This document shows positions 52,574 through 61,307 of a stretch of 64,000 nucleotides of DNA, piece after piece (within the stretch, counting starts at the first letter, position 1; every line of letters starts with the position of its first letter). Made by a program: the position numbers and the translations under genes. This DNA is from Parachlamydiales bacterium (lineage in GTDB: Bacteria > Chlamydiota > Chlamydiia > Chlamydiales > JABDDJ01), in contig JBAZCF010000001.1 in the NCBI GenBank assembly GCA_041671045.1, forward strand, positions 1-64,000, given 5' to 3'. A model generated the notes under the pieces. It worked only from the letters and a program-made list of their open reading frames with translations. It was not told the origin of the DNA and made no database searches.

Positions 52574-54416
52574 TCCGATCCCGTCCCTCTTTGTACATAG
52601 TATTTGCGTTAGGTTCGCTAAAAAACACTTCAAGCAAATGTCTTAGCTCCCGTGTGGATTCACCTAAATGGAGCACTTTATGATGCAGCTGCAGGAATAT
52701 CCCTTTAGTGTGATTGGCATTTTTCCTCACATGGGTGATGGCATCAATGATGTTTTCCGCTTCGAAGGCTTGTTTTTTTAGGGCATTATTTAATTTCTCA
52801 AATTCGTCCATTTGCGCCACAACCTGCTTATCAATACCGTGCAATTGGTTATGAATCATCCTTAATTCGTCCTTGCCTTGCTCCAACTCATCCGAACAGT
52901 GATGGATTTTGCTTTCCGCTTCTACAATTAGCAGGGAAATCTCTTTTAAAATGGCGTCAATATGGTGTGTAGCATGGGATGTACGTTCGGTAAATTGTTC
53001 AATAGCTTGTGTGCTTTTATAGAATTGAGAATGGTGTTGGCCTCTGCTATTGGCTTCTATGGATGCATTCAAGCCCAGCATATGGGCTTCTTCGCTTATT
53101 TTCTCCAGTTGCGGAATATGGCTTGCAGCATGTAGGAGCTCTTTTCTAATGTCTTGTATCGTGTTGAGGGTGGCGTAGGTATCTATGCAGATCTCTTCAA
53201 TAGTTTGCCTTAAGCTGGAAAGATTCTTCTGGGTGTTCTGAGTCAACGGCTGCTGCATGGCGTTATTGCTTAAATCATTGATCGTTTTCATGAAATTCCG
53301 GCAATCTGTAGCAATTTTATTGGCAATAGTTTCTGTGGCATGGATGCTGCTTTCTTGATCCAAGACACTGGTTTCATGTGTCGTTACTTCATATGTAAGG
53401 TGTTCTGAAGAGGATGTGAGCGTGCTTCCTAAGGAGTGGATTCTTCCCGCCATATCTGCCAGCGCATTGGCCATGTTGTTTAATGTCAGTCCGACCTGTG
53501 AGAATTCGTCATCGGATGTGGGGTAGTAGCGGGTTGAAAAATCCCCTTTGGATAGTGCTTCAATATGATCTAAAAGTTTCATTAGGTGCCTGGTCAGGAT
53601 ACGCATGAAAACGAATAATATTACGCTGGTTGTGACTAGCAGCAATAGGAATAAAAAGAAGGTATTTAGCCATTCATAAGAGCGTAGCTGTTTCTTAAGG
53701 ATATTGTCGAATAGGATGAAACTCTGTTTAGACCATTCCTCAGAGGTTTCGCTATTGAGATAGCGTATTTTCTCGATGTTATGCTTGAATTCAGGAAAGG
53801 CTCTCTGAATACTATCATAATCCCTTTCTAACGCAGCGGGTTGGATGGGCTCAAAATTCAGGGCTAGCATTAGATTAAGTACATTCGGGAAGGGAAGTGT
53901 GGGATCGGACAGTAGTCCGGTCAGGAAGGCTAGATGGAAGAATTCTCCGTCTAACTTACCATTAATATTTCTGAGATCGTCTTCTTTTGCTTTAATCCCG
54001 GTGTTAGTTAATGCAGCAAGATACTCATGAAAAAGGGCGAGAATTTTACTCAATCGCGGGTAGAGAGGTGCATAAAAATTAAATTCATCCCAATAACTTT
54101 TATCTTCTATATGTTGGAACTGTGGGGATGACTTATCTAGCTCTGCAAATTCTTTCGCTATAGCCGAGTGAATATTCAGGGTGTTAGGATTATCCATACC
54201 TCCTGTAAAGGAACGCCGTAATTTTAATACCTGACGGTAATAATCTAATCCGTTGATCTGGTGTTTTTTAAAGGCGATGAGGGCATTATACTCTTTCACT
54301 ACCCAGTAATCGGGTAGAGGAGTAGCAATAAAAAAGACCGCTGCAAAAAAGAGAAAGCGCTGCCTATAGGTAAATCTCTGCTGTAGCTTATTTAATAACA
54401 GGGCAATGCTAGACAT
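52563..54416 (-). CDS. HAMP and MCP-signalling-like membrane protein (first of pair)
   Basis: The 617-residue protein has membrane helix 1 (about 19-40, FLFFAAVFFIATPLPDYWVV), a helical extracytoplasmic region (about 41-248), helix 2 (about 250-272, FFLFLLLLVTTSVILFVFMR), a HAMP domain (about 272-325, LSKGDFSTRYYPTSDDEFSQ) and a coiled-coil signalling part. The tip EEAHMLGLNASIEANSRGQH corresponds to the MCP hairpin E-x-x-x-L-L-A-L-N-A-A-I-E-A-A-R-x-G and keeps the L-N-A-x-I-E-A core, better than its neighbour. The pair may form a heterodimeric sensor. Chlamydiae of this kind are non-motile, so the output is unknown; linkage to secretion control is only a guess. Confidence 0.8.
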   Translation of the reverse strand: MSSIALLLNKLQQRFTYRQRFLFFAAVFFIATPLPDYWVVKEYNALIAFKKHQINGLDYYRQVLKLRRSFTGGMDNPNTLNIHSAIAKEFAELDKSSPQFQHIEDKSYWDEFNFYAPLYPRLSKILALFHEYLAALTNTGIKAKEDDLRNINGKLDGEFFHLAFLTGLLSDPTLPFPNVLNLMLALNFEPIQPAALERDYDSIQRAFPEFKHNIEKIRYLNSETSEEWSKQSFILFDNILKKQLRSYEWLNTFFLFLLLLVTTSVILFVFMRILTRHLMKLLDHIEALSKGDFSTRYYPTSDDEFSQVGLTLNNMANALADMAGRIHSLGSTLTSSSEHLTYEVTTHETSVLDQESSIHATETIANKIATDCRNFMKTINDLSNNAMQQPLTQNTQKNLSSLRQTIEEICIDTYATLNTIQDIRKELLHAASHIPQLEKISEEAHMLGLNASIEANSRGQHHSQFYKSTQAIEQFTERTSHATHHIDAILKEISLLIVEAESKIHHCSDELEQGKDELRMIHNQLHGIDKQVVAQMDEFEKLNNALKKQAFEAENIIDAITHVRKNANHTKGIFLQLHHKVLHLGESTRELRHLLEVFFSEPNANTMYKEGRDRNGN

Positions 54417-54487
54417 AGCTGACTAAATCGCCAATTTTGGTATAGTTAGCTTTTTATAACATGCAAAAGCTTTTTTAAGGATATTAC

Positions 54488-55657
54488 ATGAGTAAATCTT
54501 TTCTTCCTTACGGACGACAATCTATCAATGAACAGGATGTTCAAGCGTTATCTCAGGCCGCACTTGAAGAGATCATTACTCGCGGTAAACATGTTGAAGC
54601 TTTCGAGTCTGCTTTAGCCGAATATTGCGGAGCCGAGTACGCCGTCGCTTTCAATAACGGAACTTCCGCCTTGCAAGCCTGCTATTTTGCTGCGCAAACT
54701 TCTTCCAATGATTATGTTTTGACTACACCGAACTCATTTTTTTCCACTTGCGGCTCCGCATTGGCTTCCACTTCAAATATTGTATTCATCGATATCGATA
54801 GGTCCACCGGTAATATGGATTTATCCGCTTTGGAACCTAATCTTAATCGTACCCAAACGAGGGGTAAGGAGATCATTGTTCCGGTGCATTTTGCAGGAAT
54901 TCCTGTGGATATAGAAAAAATTGAAAGGATGATCCGTAGGACGGACACCGTGATCATTGAAGATGCTGCGCATGCAATAGGTTCACGCTATGCTGACGGA
55001 AATCCGGTGGGCTGTTGCCAGCACAGTCAAATGACGATGTTCAGCTTCCATCCTGTAAAGAATATTACCACAGGAGAAGGGGGTGCAGTTACCACTAATG
55101 ACCCGGAACTTTTTCACAGGCTAAGGCTTTTCAGAAACAACGGTATCGAGCGCAATCCCCAAAAGATGGAGCAGCATCCCGGACCTTGGTATTATGAAGT
55201 GCAGGTGGCGACGGGAAATTATAATTTTACAGACATCCAAGCAGCATTAGGGCTATCCCAATTAAAACGTTTAGATACGTTTGCCGCGAAAAGACGCGCC
55301 CTTGTGGGTTATTACCGCGAGCTTTTAGAGGGGCTAAAAGGAATTCAATTATTTAATGCAGACGATGAGAATACGGCATTCCACTTGATGGTGGCTCAAA
55401 TTGATTTTGCGCGCTTTGGGAAAACACGTCCTGAGATTATGGACAAACTAATGCAGAAGGGTATTGGCACACAGGTACATTACATACCTATTTATCGCCA
55501 TCCGGCGATGCGCCAAGTTGTAGGTGATATCAGCGAGTTCTACCCCAATATGGAAGGATACTATGCGGCAGCTTTGTCCCTGCCGTTGTATTATGAGTTG
55601 GAGCTCCCCGAAGTGAAGTATATTGTAACTACATTGAGGAGTTTGCTGGGCTGCTAA
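54488..55657 (+). CDS. DegT/DnrJ/EryC1/StrS-type PLP aminotransferase, PseC-like
   Basis: The 389-residue sugar aminotransferase has the family motifs FLPYGRQSINEQDVQAL, VAFNNGTSALQACYFA, VPVHFAGIPVD, IIEDAAHAIGSRY and the PLP-lysine loop FSFHPVKNITTGEGG with Lys191. The loop closely resembles PseC, which makes UDP-4-amino sugars for pseudaminic acid, but ArnB- or WbpE-like substrates are also possible. No other pse or nonulosonate genes are beside it. Two MptE/Maf-like proteins occur 45 kb away in the window; a common pathway is possible but unproven. It is divergent from the MCP-like pair and overlaps the TPR gene stop by four bases at its 3' end (convergent). Confidence 0.85.
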   Translation: MSKSFLPYGRQSINEQDVQALSQAALEEIITRGKHVEAFESALAEYCGAEYAVAFNNGTSALQACYFAAQTSSNDYVLTTPNSFFSTCGSALASTSNIVFIDIDRSTGNMDLSALEPNLNRTQTRGKEIIVPVHFAGIPVDIEKIERMIRRTDTVIIEDAAHAIGSRYADGNPVGCCQHSQMTMFSFHPVKNITTGEGGAVTTNDPELFHRLRLFRNNGIERNPQKMEQHPGPWYYEVQVATGNYNFTDIQAALGLSQLKRLDTFAAKRRALVGYYRELLEGLKGIQLFNADDENTAFHLMVAQIDFARFGKTRPEIMDKLMQKGIGTQVHYIPIYRHPAMRQVVGDISEFYPNMEGYYAAALSLPLYYELELPEVKYIVTTLRSLLGC

Positions 55658-56049
55658 GCCCAGGCCAAGATCAATGCCTGCGCTGTATTGGCTATCTTGG
55701 AATTAGGTTCTCTGGAAAGAATGCGGGCGAGCCGTATAGCCTCGTCCTTCTTTCCGATCATCAATAATGCTTTTGTAAGATTCAATAAGGTAGGAGCATG
55801 ATCAGCTTCCAATTTCAAGGCTTTATCAAAGCATTTCAAGGCTTTTAAAGGTTGATTTATTTGCACATATAAAGCCCCTAACGTCTGCACGTCATAAGAG
55901 CTTTCAGGGTCTACAATACTCAGTGCCTCAAAAAAAGACACTGCCATCTCGTATTTCCCCTGCCGTAAATAAGCGTAGCCCGCAAGCCTTAGTTCATCGA
56001 TATTCTCATCGGACCAGTTTAGTTTTTCGCGCCAATTGATTCTGCTCAT
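55654..56049 (-). CDS. TPR protein (CT274 counterpart), SycD-like
   Basis: The 131-residue protein consists of three TPR units: LRLAGYAYLRQGKYEMAVSF, YDVQTLGALYVQINQPLKAL and APTLLNLTKALLMIGKKDEA. It resembles the core of class II T3SS chaperones. Its position next to the CT273 counterpart and rsmH matches CT274 of Chlamydia trachomatis. The client is unknown. Its stop overlaps the 3' end of the convergent aminotransferase gene by four bases, and the upstream gene ends three bases before its start, so it is translated as the second gene of a two-gene unit. Confidence 0.82.
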   Translation of the reverse strand: MSRINWREKLNWSDENIDELRLAGYAYLRQGKYEMAVSFFEALSIVDPESSYDVQTLGALYVQINQPLKALKCFDKALKLEADHAPTLLNLTKALLMIGKKDEAIRLARILSREPNSKIANTAQALILAWA

Positions 56050-56052
56050 GCT

Positions 56053-56508
56053 TTATCCCTGTAGGAATTGTCCCATGCGGCCAACTATGAAGCCCATCCA
56101 ATTGTTAATCATTTTCAGCTCTTTTATCATACCTTTTAACGCTTCTTTTTCTTCTTCCTCTTCATTCGAGAAGCAAGGAATAGAATCTAATAGCTCTAAC
56201 TCCTCGTCGTGACGCAAAAGAGAGCCAAAGCTTGGCACAATGCGAGAAAAAGAAAAAGGGGAGCGGCGCCTAGTACGGAATTTCTTAGGAGGGAAGAAAT
56301 ACGCCCAGGGATTGTTCATAGGAACAATACCTAAAAGCATATCCAATTCCTTCATCCTAGGATAAATATCTATTATTTGGATTTGGGGTGGAATACTCGC
56401 AGCTTCACGCAGACGTAATTGCTGGTTAATCTGCTCGTTCATCATCGTACGAATAGCGTACATGTTATATACGCTTAGATCGTATTGGTCGATTGTCATT
56501 CCGGCCAT
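56053..56508 (-). CDS. CT273-like conserved chlamydial protein
   Basis: The 151-residue protein has no recognised domain. It has a helical N-terminus (YDLSVYNMYAIRTMMNEQIN), a Pro/Arg-rich middle (YFFPPKKFRTRRRSPFSFSR) and an acidic end. Position directly beside rsmH in divergent orientation and before the TPR gene matches CT273. A second ATG three codons later is possible. It and the TPR gene form a two-gene unit; the shared presence suggests that they work together, perhaps as secreted protein and chaperone, which is inference. Confidence 0.75.
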   Translation of the reverse strand: MAGMTIDQYDLSVYNMYAIRTMMNEQINQQLRLREAASIPPQIQIIDIYPRMKELDMLLGIVPMNNPWAYFFPPKKFRTRRRSPFSFSRIVPSFGSLLRHDEELELLDSIPCFSNEEEEEKEALKGMIKELKMINNWMGFIVGRMGQFLQG

Positions 56509-56628
56509 AAAAATGTCCTTATTTTTCCAATAGTCCTAGAGACAATAATTTATCGTCTCCACAAGACTTATTTTATCATCATAGTGCTTTTATGGTATAC
56601 TTCTGTAAAAAAACAGGAAGTTTTCACT

Positions 56629-57555
56629 GTGCATCCTCATATTTCAGTCTTATTAAACGAAGTACTAGATCTCTTTAATGAAAAGGAACTAGAATTTTTT
56701 ATTGATGGCACTCTCGGATTGGGGGGGCATAGCGAAGGCATATTGAAGGCTCATCCCGAGATAAAGAATTTAATTGGAATTGACCAAGATGAAAATGCAT
56801 TAAAATATGCTGAGAACCGGCTGTCTTTTTGCAAAGAAAAAGTCATTTTTGCTAAGGGAAATTTCAAAGATATCGCTAAAATAGCCGCGGAAAAGGGCAT
56901 TTCCCAAGTGGACGGCATCCTACTGGATATCGGTGTTTCTTCTATTCAGTTGGACCAGCCCGATAGAGGGTTTAGCTTCATGCGCGATGGCCCCCTCGAT
57001 ATGCGTATGGACACTACAGCAGATTTAACCGCAGAACAGATTGTCAATACGTGGCCTGAAAGTGATTTAGTGTCCTTGTTTTGGAAATATGGCGAAGAAC
57101 CTCAATCCAAAAGAGCAGCAAGGATAATCGTAGAGGCTAGAAAACAGAATCCAATTCAGACAACCCTGCAGCTTGCCTCGTTACTGGCGCCGCTAGTTCC
57201 AAAATATAAACAGCGTATCAATCCCGCCACCTTAGTCTTCCAGGCGCTAAGAATCGCCGTAAATGACGAATTGGGAGTCCTTCAGCAAATATTGCCTGCC
57301 GCATTAAAGTTATTGAAGCCAAATGGTATTTTAGCAATCATCACATTCCATAGTTTAGAAGATCGCATCGTTAAAGAATATTTTAGAGATCAAGCTTCCG
57401 ATAAAGTGAGTACAAGCGGTATCGGCGGAATGTTCTTAGATAAAGAGCCCGCAGTAAAAATCCTTACGCGCAAGCCAACGAGTGCAACGGATGAAGAAAT
57501 TGCTCAAAACCCCCGCAGCCGCAGTGCAAAACTTAGGGCCATAGAAAAGATATGA
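56629..57555 (+). CDS. rsmH: 16S rRNA (cytosine-1402-N4) methyltransferase
   Basis: The start is a GTG at 56629 with AGGAAG eight bases upstream; the frame is open upstream to 56485 but overlaps the divergent gene. The 308-residue protein has the SAM-binding motif FFIDGTLGLGGHSEGIL (about 24-40), IGIDQDENALKYAENRL, DGILLDIGVSSIQLD and the RsmH signature DRGFSFMRDGPLDMRM. RsmH (MraW) modifies the ribosomal P site and begins the division/cell-wall cluster in most bacteria. CT272 holds the same place in Chlamydia. It overlaps the ftsL-like gene by four bases. Confidence 0.95.
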   Translation: MHPHISVLLNEVLDLFNEKELEFFIDGTLGLGGHSEGILKAHPEIKNLIGIDQDENALKYAENRLSFCKEKVIFAKGNFKDIAKIAAEKGISQVDGILLDIGVSSIQLDQPDRGFSFMRDGPLDMRMDTTADLTAEQIVNTWPESDLVSLFWKYGEEPQSKRAARIIVEARKQNPIQTTLQLASLLAPLVPKYKQRINPATLVFQALRIAVNDELGVLQQILPAALKLLKPNGILAIITFHSLEDRIVKEYFRDQASDKVSTSGIGGMFLDKEPAVKILTRKPTSATDEEIAQNPRSRSAKLRAIEKI

Positions 57556-57833
57556 AGGATGTCTTTCGTTTTTTTATCGTGATGGGTACGCTGAGCTTAT
57601 TTATTTTTCTGTACATCCGCGAACAAAACGAAATTCTTCTCTTACGCAGAACAATTCCACTTCTAGAAAAGAACATTCGTGAATTGGAAGAAGATAACCT
57701 GGCCTTGGAATATGAAATCGATAAGGACCGGAGTCCGGAGAACCTGCTAAAGAAGGCCCGTCTGCCAGCTTACGGACATCTGCGTTTTCCCGAGAAAAAT
57801 GAAGTCATCTCTATTCCGCAGTCAAAGTTATGA
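57552..57833 (+). CDS. ftsL: FtsL-like division protein
   Basis: The 93-residue protein has one N-terminal membrane helix (about 4-20, FRFFIVMGTLSLFIFLYI) followed by a heptad-type coiled coil (LLRRTIPLLEKNIRELEEDN), the layout of FtsL. It lies between rsmH and ftsI with four-base overlaps on both sides, the standard place for ftsL, and corresponds to CT271. In other bacteria FtsL works with FtsB and FtsQ to activate FtsWI. Sequence similarity between FtsL proteins is low, so the call rests on layout and position. Confidence 0.82.
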   Translation: MKDVFRFFIVMGTLSLFIFLYIREQNEILLLRRTIPLLEKNIRELEEDNLALEYEIDKDRSPENLLKKARLPAYGHLRFPEKNEVISIPQSKL

Positions 57834-59800
57834 GCAAGAAAACTCCCACGCTCTCTAAGGATAGAATCCGTTTACTTATTGCTTCATTGGCTTGTTTAGG
57901 GCTGCTTTCTGTTCTTATCATAAAATTTTTCTATCTGCAGATAGATCAAACGGCACATTGGCAGAATATTGCCAGTAAACAACACTATATCACTGTCGAG
58001 GAGCCTTTTAAACGAGGCGGATTTATTGCTGAGACAACTCCTTCACGGCCGCATACTACTCGGCGGCAGCCTCTCATCCTAGACCTAAAACAATATCATC
58101 TTTACGCTGATCCTGCAGTCTTCTCGCCCGAGAATAAACGGCAAACCGCTGCCCTGCTTTCACAGTTGATGCCTCAGTATACTCCTGAACAGCTGTTATC
58201 ACAGCTTGAACGCACTTCACGCAGCCGTAAGCTTATGCTAGGGTTGACTCCGGAGCAGCGAAAAGAGATTGAGAAATGGTGGTTCACTTTCGCAAAAAAA
58301 CAGAAAATCCCCCGCAATGCCTTGTTTTTTGTACCCGATTGGTGCCGTAAATATCCTTGTGGAGCCCTATTAGCACAAGTATTGCATACTGTGCAAGGCA
58401 TGAAAAATGAACAGACTAAACAAGCTATTCCCACCGGTGGTTTGGAACTGGCGCTCGACCCTATTTTAAAGGGAGGAGCTGGGAAAAGAAGGCTTATGCG
58501 TTCACCCCGCCATACTTTTGAGGGGGGAGATCTTCTTATCCCGGCGAAAGATGGTTCCTCAGTAACTCTGACCATAGATCCCTATATCCAAGCAATTGCG
58601 GAAGAAGAACTAGAAAAAGGGGTCATCAAATCCCGTGCTAGAGGCGGTTGGGCTGTTCTTATGGATCCCTTTACAGGCGATATCCTTGCATTGGCCCAAT
58701 ATCCATTTTTTGATCCGGAGAAATACTCTCTATTTTTCAGCGACCCCTTGCTAGCTGAACACACACGCCTGAAAGCTGTTTCTGATTCTAACGAGCCGGG
58801 ATCGGTAATGAAAGCAATCACTCTATCATTAGCTCTCTTAGCTAACTATGAGTTGGATAAATTAGGGAAATCCCCCCTCTTCACGTTGTCAGAAAAAGTC
58901 GCTACCTCCGATAGCCGTTTTCCCGGACGATCAAAACCCCTTGTCGATACCCGTTTACACAATTTTCTGAACTTCAATATGGCAATGCAATTTTCCTCCA
59001 ACATCTACTGCGGAAGGATGATCGATAGGGTGTTGAAGGCATTTGGCAACGAATGGTACCGGAAAAAATTGGAAGAGTGTTTTGGCTTTGGATTACGTAC
59101 AGGGATACAATATCCCGGTGAAACGCCCGGCGTTATCCCCACTCCGGGAAAAAAACATCCCAATGGTAAGCTAGAGTGGTCCGTTGCTACTCCCTACTCA
59201 TTGGCAATGGGATATAATATCCAAGCCAGCAGCTTGCAAGTAGTACGCGCTTATGCCGTCATTGCTAATGGGGGCTATTTGGTGAAGCCGCGCCTCATTC
59301 AAAGCATCGGTTCAAAAGAGATCCCCTCCCAAGCTCCAGTCCAGGTGCTCCCTGCCTCGATAACGCAAACCATTTCCGACGCTATGCGTTTTGTCACTAA
59401 AGGGGGATCAGCCCCCAGAGCCGATATCCATGGCTATAGCGAAGCAGGGAAAAGCAGTACTGCGAAGAAGCTTGTGAATGGAAGTTATTCGGAGACGCTT
59501 TACATCAGTTCCTTCATAGGGTTTTCTCCGGTGAAAAGACCGGCCTTCGTGCTTTCCATCACGATGGATGAACCTGAATACGGGTATATTCCAGGCTATG
59601 GAAAAAATCACCACGGCGGCAATTGCGCCGGTCAAATATTCCGACGTATCGGAAAAAGAACTTTGGAATATTTGGGTGTTGAAAAAGATGATCCGTGGGG
59701 GTATCCTGTAGGAGACCCGCGCAGGGATCCTAAACGTGCAGTGTGGCACCAAGAAACGGTACAGTTGCAAGAAAACTACGAAAAGTGGAATAAGCATTGA
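57830..59800 (+). CDS. ftsI: Penicillin-binding protein 3 (FtsI), septal transpeptidase
   Basis: The 656-residue protein has an N-terminal membrane helix (about 13-37), a class B dimerisation region and a transpeptidase domain. The nucleophile motif S-x-x-K is S325-V-M-K328 in EPGSVMK. The SxN motif is S389-S-N391. The third motif, normally K-T-G, is K541-S-S in AGKSSTAKK, an unusual variant. FtsI cross-links septal peptidoglycan; in chlamydiae, which make only transient ring peptidoglycan, it acts with MreB at the division site. Matches CT270. murE follows 23 bases later. Confidence 0.93.
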   Translation: MSKKTPTLSKDRIRLLIASLACLGLLSVLIIKFFYLQIDQTAHWQNIASKQHYITVEEPFKRGGFIAETTPSRPHTTRRQPLILDLKQYHLYADPAVFSPENKRQTAALLSQLMPQYTPEQLLSQLERTSRSRKLMLGLTPEQRKEIEKWWFTFAKKQKIPRNALFFVPDWCRKYPCGALLAQVLHTVQGMKNEQTKQAIPTGGLELALDPILKGGAGKRRLMRSPRHTFEGGDLLIPAKDGSSVTLTIDPYIQAIAEEELEKGVIKSRARGGWAVLMDPFTGDILALAQYPFFDPEKYSLFFSDPLLAEHTRLKAVSDSNEPGSVMKAITLSLALLANYELDKLGKSPLFTLSEKVATSDSRFPGRSKPLVDTRLHNFLNFNMAMQFSSNIYCGRMIDRVLKAFGNEWYRKKLEECFGFGLRTGIQYPGETPGVIPTPGKKHPNGKLEWSVATPYSLAMGYNIQASSLQVVRAYAVIANGGYLVKPRLIQSIGSKEIPSQAPVQVLPASITQTISDAMRFVTKGGSAPRADIHGYSEAGKSSTAKKLVNGSYSETLYISSFIGFSPVKRPAFVLSITMDEPEYGYIPGYGKNHHGGNCAGQIFRRIGKRTLEYLGVEKDDPWGYPVGDPRRDPKRAVWHQETVQLQENYEKWNKH

Positions 59801-59822
59801 AGCATGCTAGGCGCAATGGTCC

Positions 59823-61307
59823 ATGAAACTAAAAAAAATACTTAAGAATATTCCCCATGTCCTAGTCAAAGGATCGAAAGAAGTGGAGATCACAGGTCTT
59901 TGCTCAGACTCACGCTATGTTGCACCCGGGAATCTTTTCGTTGCTAAGAAAGGAATTTCGCTCGATGGAACTCAGTATGTTCCCGAAGCTATCGATGCAG
60001 GCGCTGTCGCTATCCTCACAGACTTATTCAATCCTGTCCTGCGTAACGCAGTCCAAATTATTGCCAGCGATGTTGCTGCCTTAGAGCCTTTATTGGCTGC
60101 AGAATACTATAAACAGCCCGATAGCTCGCTTTTCATTACAGGGATTACAGGCACAAATGGGAAGACAACCTCTTCTTATATGGTCAAACATTTTCTAGAT
60201 GCCCTTCAAAAGCCTTGTGGAATGATCGGAACCATAGAATGCCTTATCGGTTCGACAAGTTATAAATCCGGTTTTACCACTCCTGATATCATTACAAACT
60301 TCAAACTCCTTAAAGAAATGGTTGCCTCAGGCTGCCAAGCCGTCGTCATGGAAGTCAGTTCACACGGACTTGAACAAAAGCGTGTAGAGCAAATCGAATT
60401 CGATGTAGGGATATTTACCAACCTTTCCGCTGAGCATCTTGACTACCACCTCACGATGGAATCCTATGCAAAAGCTAAGAAGAAGCTCTTCCAAAATCTT
60501 AATTCAGGTGACAAACCTAAATGGGCTGTCATAAATAATGATGATGCACACGCAGAGTTTATGCGTGAAGGCTGCAAAGCCGAAGTTATTACCTATGGAC
60601 TATTTCCCCCAGCAGATATTACAGCAAAAGATATCGAATACTCTACTACTGGAATCAAAGGAACCTTAGCTTATAAAAATAAGCTTGAGCCTTTTGAACT
60701 GCCTTTTATAGGACTGCATAATATTTATAACCTCCTCGCAGCAACATCCACAGCTATATGTGCAGGGTATTCCCTGGAAGAAATTGCTCCTCTAGCCAAA
60801 ACGATCAATCCCGTCCAAGGACGGTTAGAAAGGGTTCCCAATCCCTTAGACCTGCAGATCTACGTAGACTTCGCCCACAAAGACATCGCACTCAGAACTG
60901 TATTGCAAGCTCTTAGAAAAAGTGTCCAAGGCAGGATCATTACAGTATTTGGCTGCGGCGGCAATAGAGACAAACTAAAAAGGCCGCGCATGGCAAAAGT
61001 GTGCGAGGAGCTCTCCGACTTCACTATCGTTACCTCAGACAACCCACGTAACGAGCCCCCGGAAGAGATTATCCATCAAATTTTAGAAGGCTTCACTACT
61101 CTGGATAAAGTAACTGTTGAGGTCGACCGCACTAACGCTATTAGACATGCCATTGAAATGGCCTCCCCCGGAGACGCCATCCTCATCGCCGGAAAAGGCC
61201 ATGAAACACAACAAATCTTTGCCCACTCCACCATTCCCTTTGATGACAGAGAAGTAGCATACTCCATCTGCTGCGCAAAAGCACAAAACCAAACTTCAAT
61301 CTCATGA
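59823..61307 (+). CDS. murE: UDP-MurNAc-L-Ala-D-Glu:meso-diaminopimelate ligase MurE
   Basis: The 494-residue Mur ligase has the ATP-binding loop GITGTNGKTTSSY (about 106-118), the central motif VMEVSSHGLEQKRV and the C-terminal D-N-P-R motif (TSDNPRNEPP, about 404-413) that selects meso-diaminopimelate. It adds meso-DAP to the peptide stem of the peptidoglycan precursor in the cytoplasm. Together with ftsI and amiA this shows a peptidoglycan pathway as in Chlamydia (CT269). Its stop overlaps the amiA start by four bases. Confidence 0.96.
   Translation: MKLKKILKNIPHVLVKGSKEVEITGLCSDSRYVAPGNLFVAKKGISLDGTQYVPEAIDAGAVAILTDLFNPVLRNAVQIIASDVAALEPLLAAEYYKQPDSSLFITGITGTNGKTTSSYMVKHFLDALQKPCGMIGTIECLIGSTSYKSGFTTPDIITNFKLLKEMVASGCQAVVMEVSSHGLEQKRVEQIEFDVGIFTNLSAEHLDYHLTMESYAKAKKKLFQNLNSGDKPKWAVINNDDAHAEFMREGCKAEVITYGLFPPADITAKDIEYSTTGIKGTLAYKNKLEPFELPFIGLHNIYNLLAATSTAICAGYSLEEIAPLAKTINPVQGRLERVPNPLDLQIYVDFAHKDIALRTVLQALRKSVQGRIITVFGCGGNRDKLKRPRMAKVCEELSDFTIVTSDNPRNEPPEEIIHQILEGFTTLDKVTVEVDRTNAIRHAIEMASPGDAILIAGKGHETQQIFAHSTIPFDDREVAYSICCAKAQNQTSIS

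Noticed and set aside
56485..56628. N-terminal extension of rsmH
   Set aside because: It overlaps the divergent CT273-like gene and precedes the conserved start; the GTG at 56629 has a proper ribosome-binding site.
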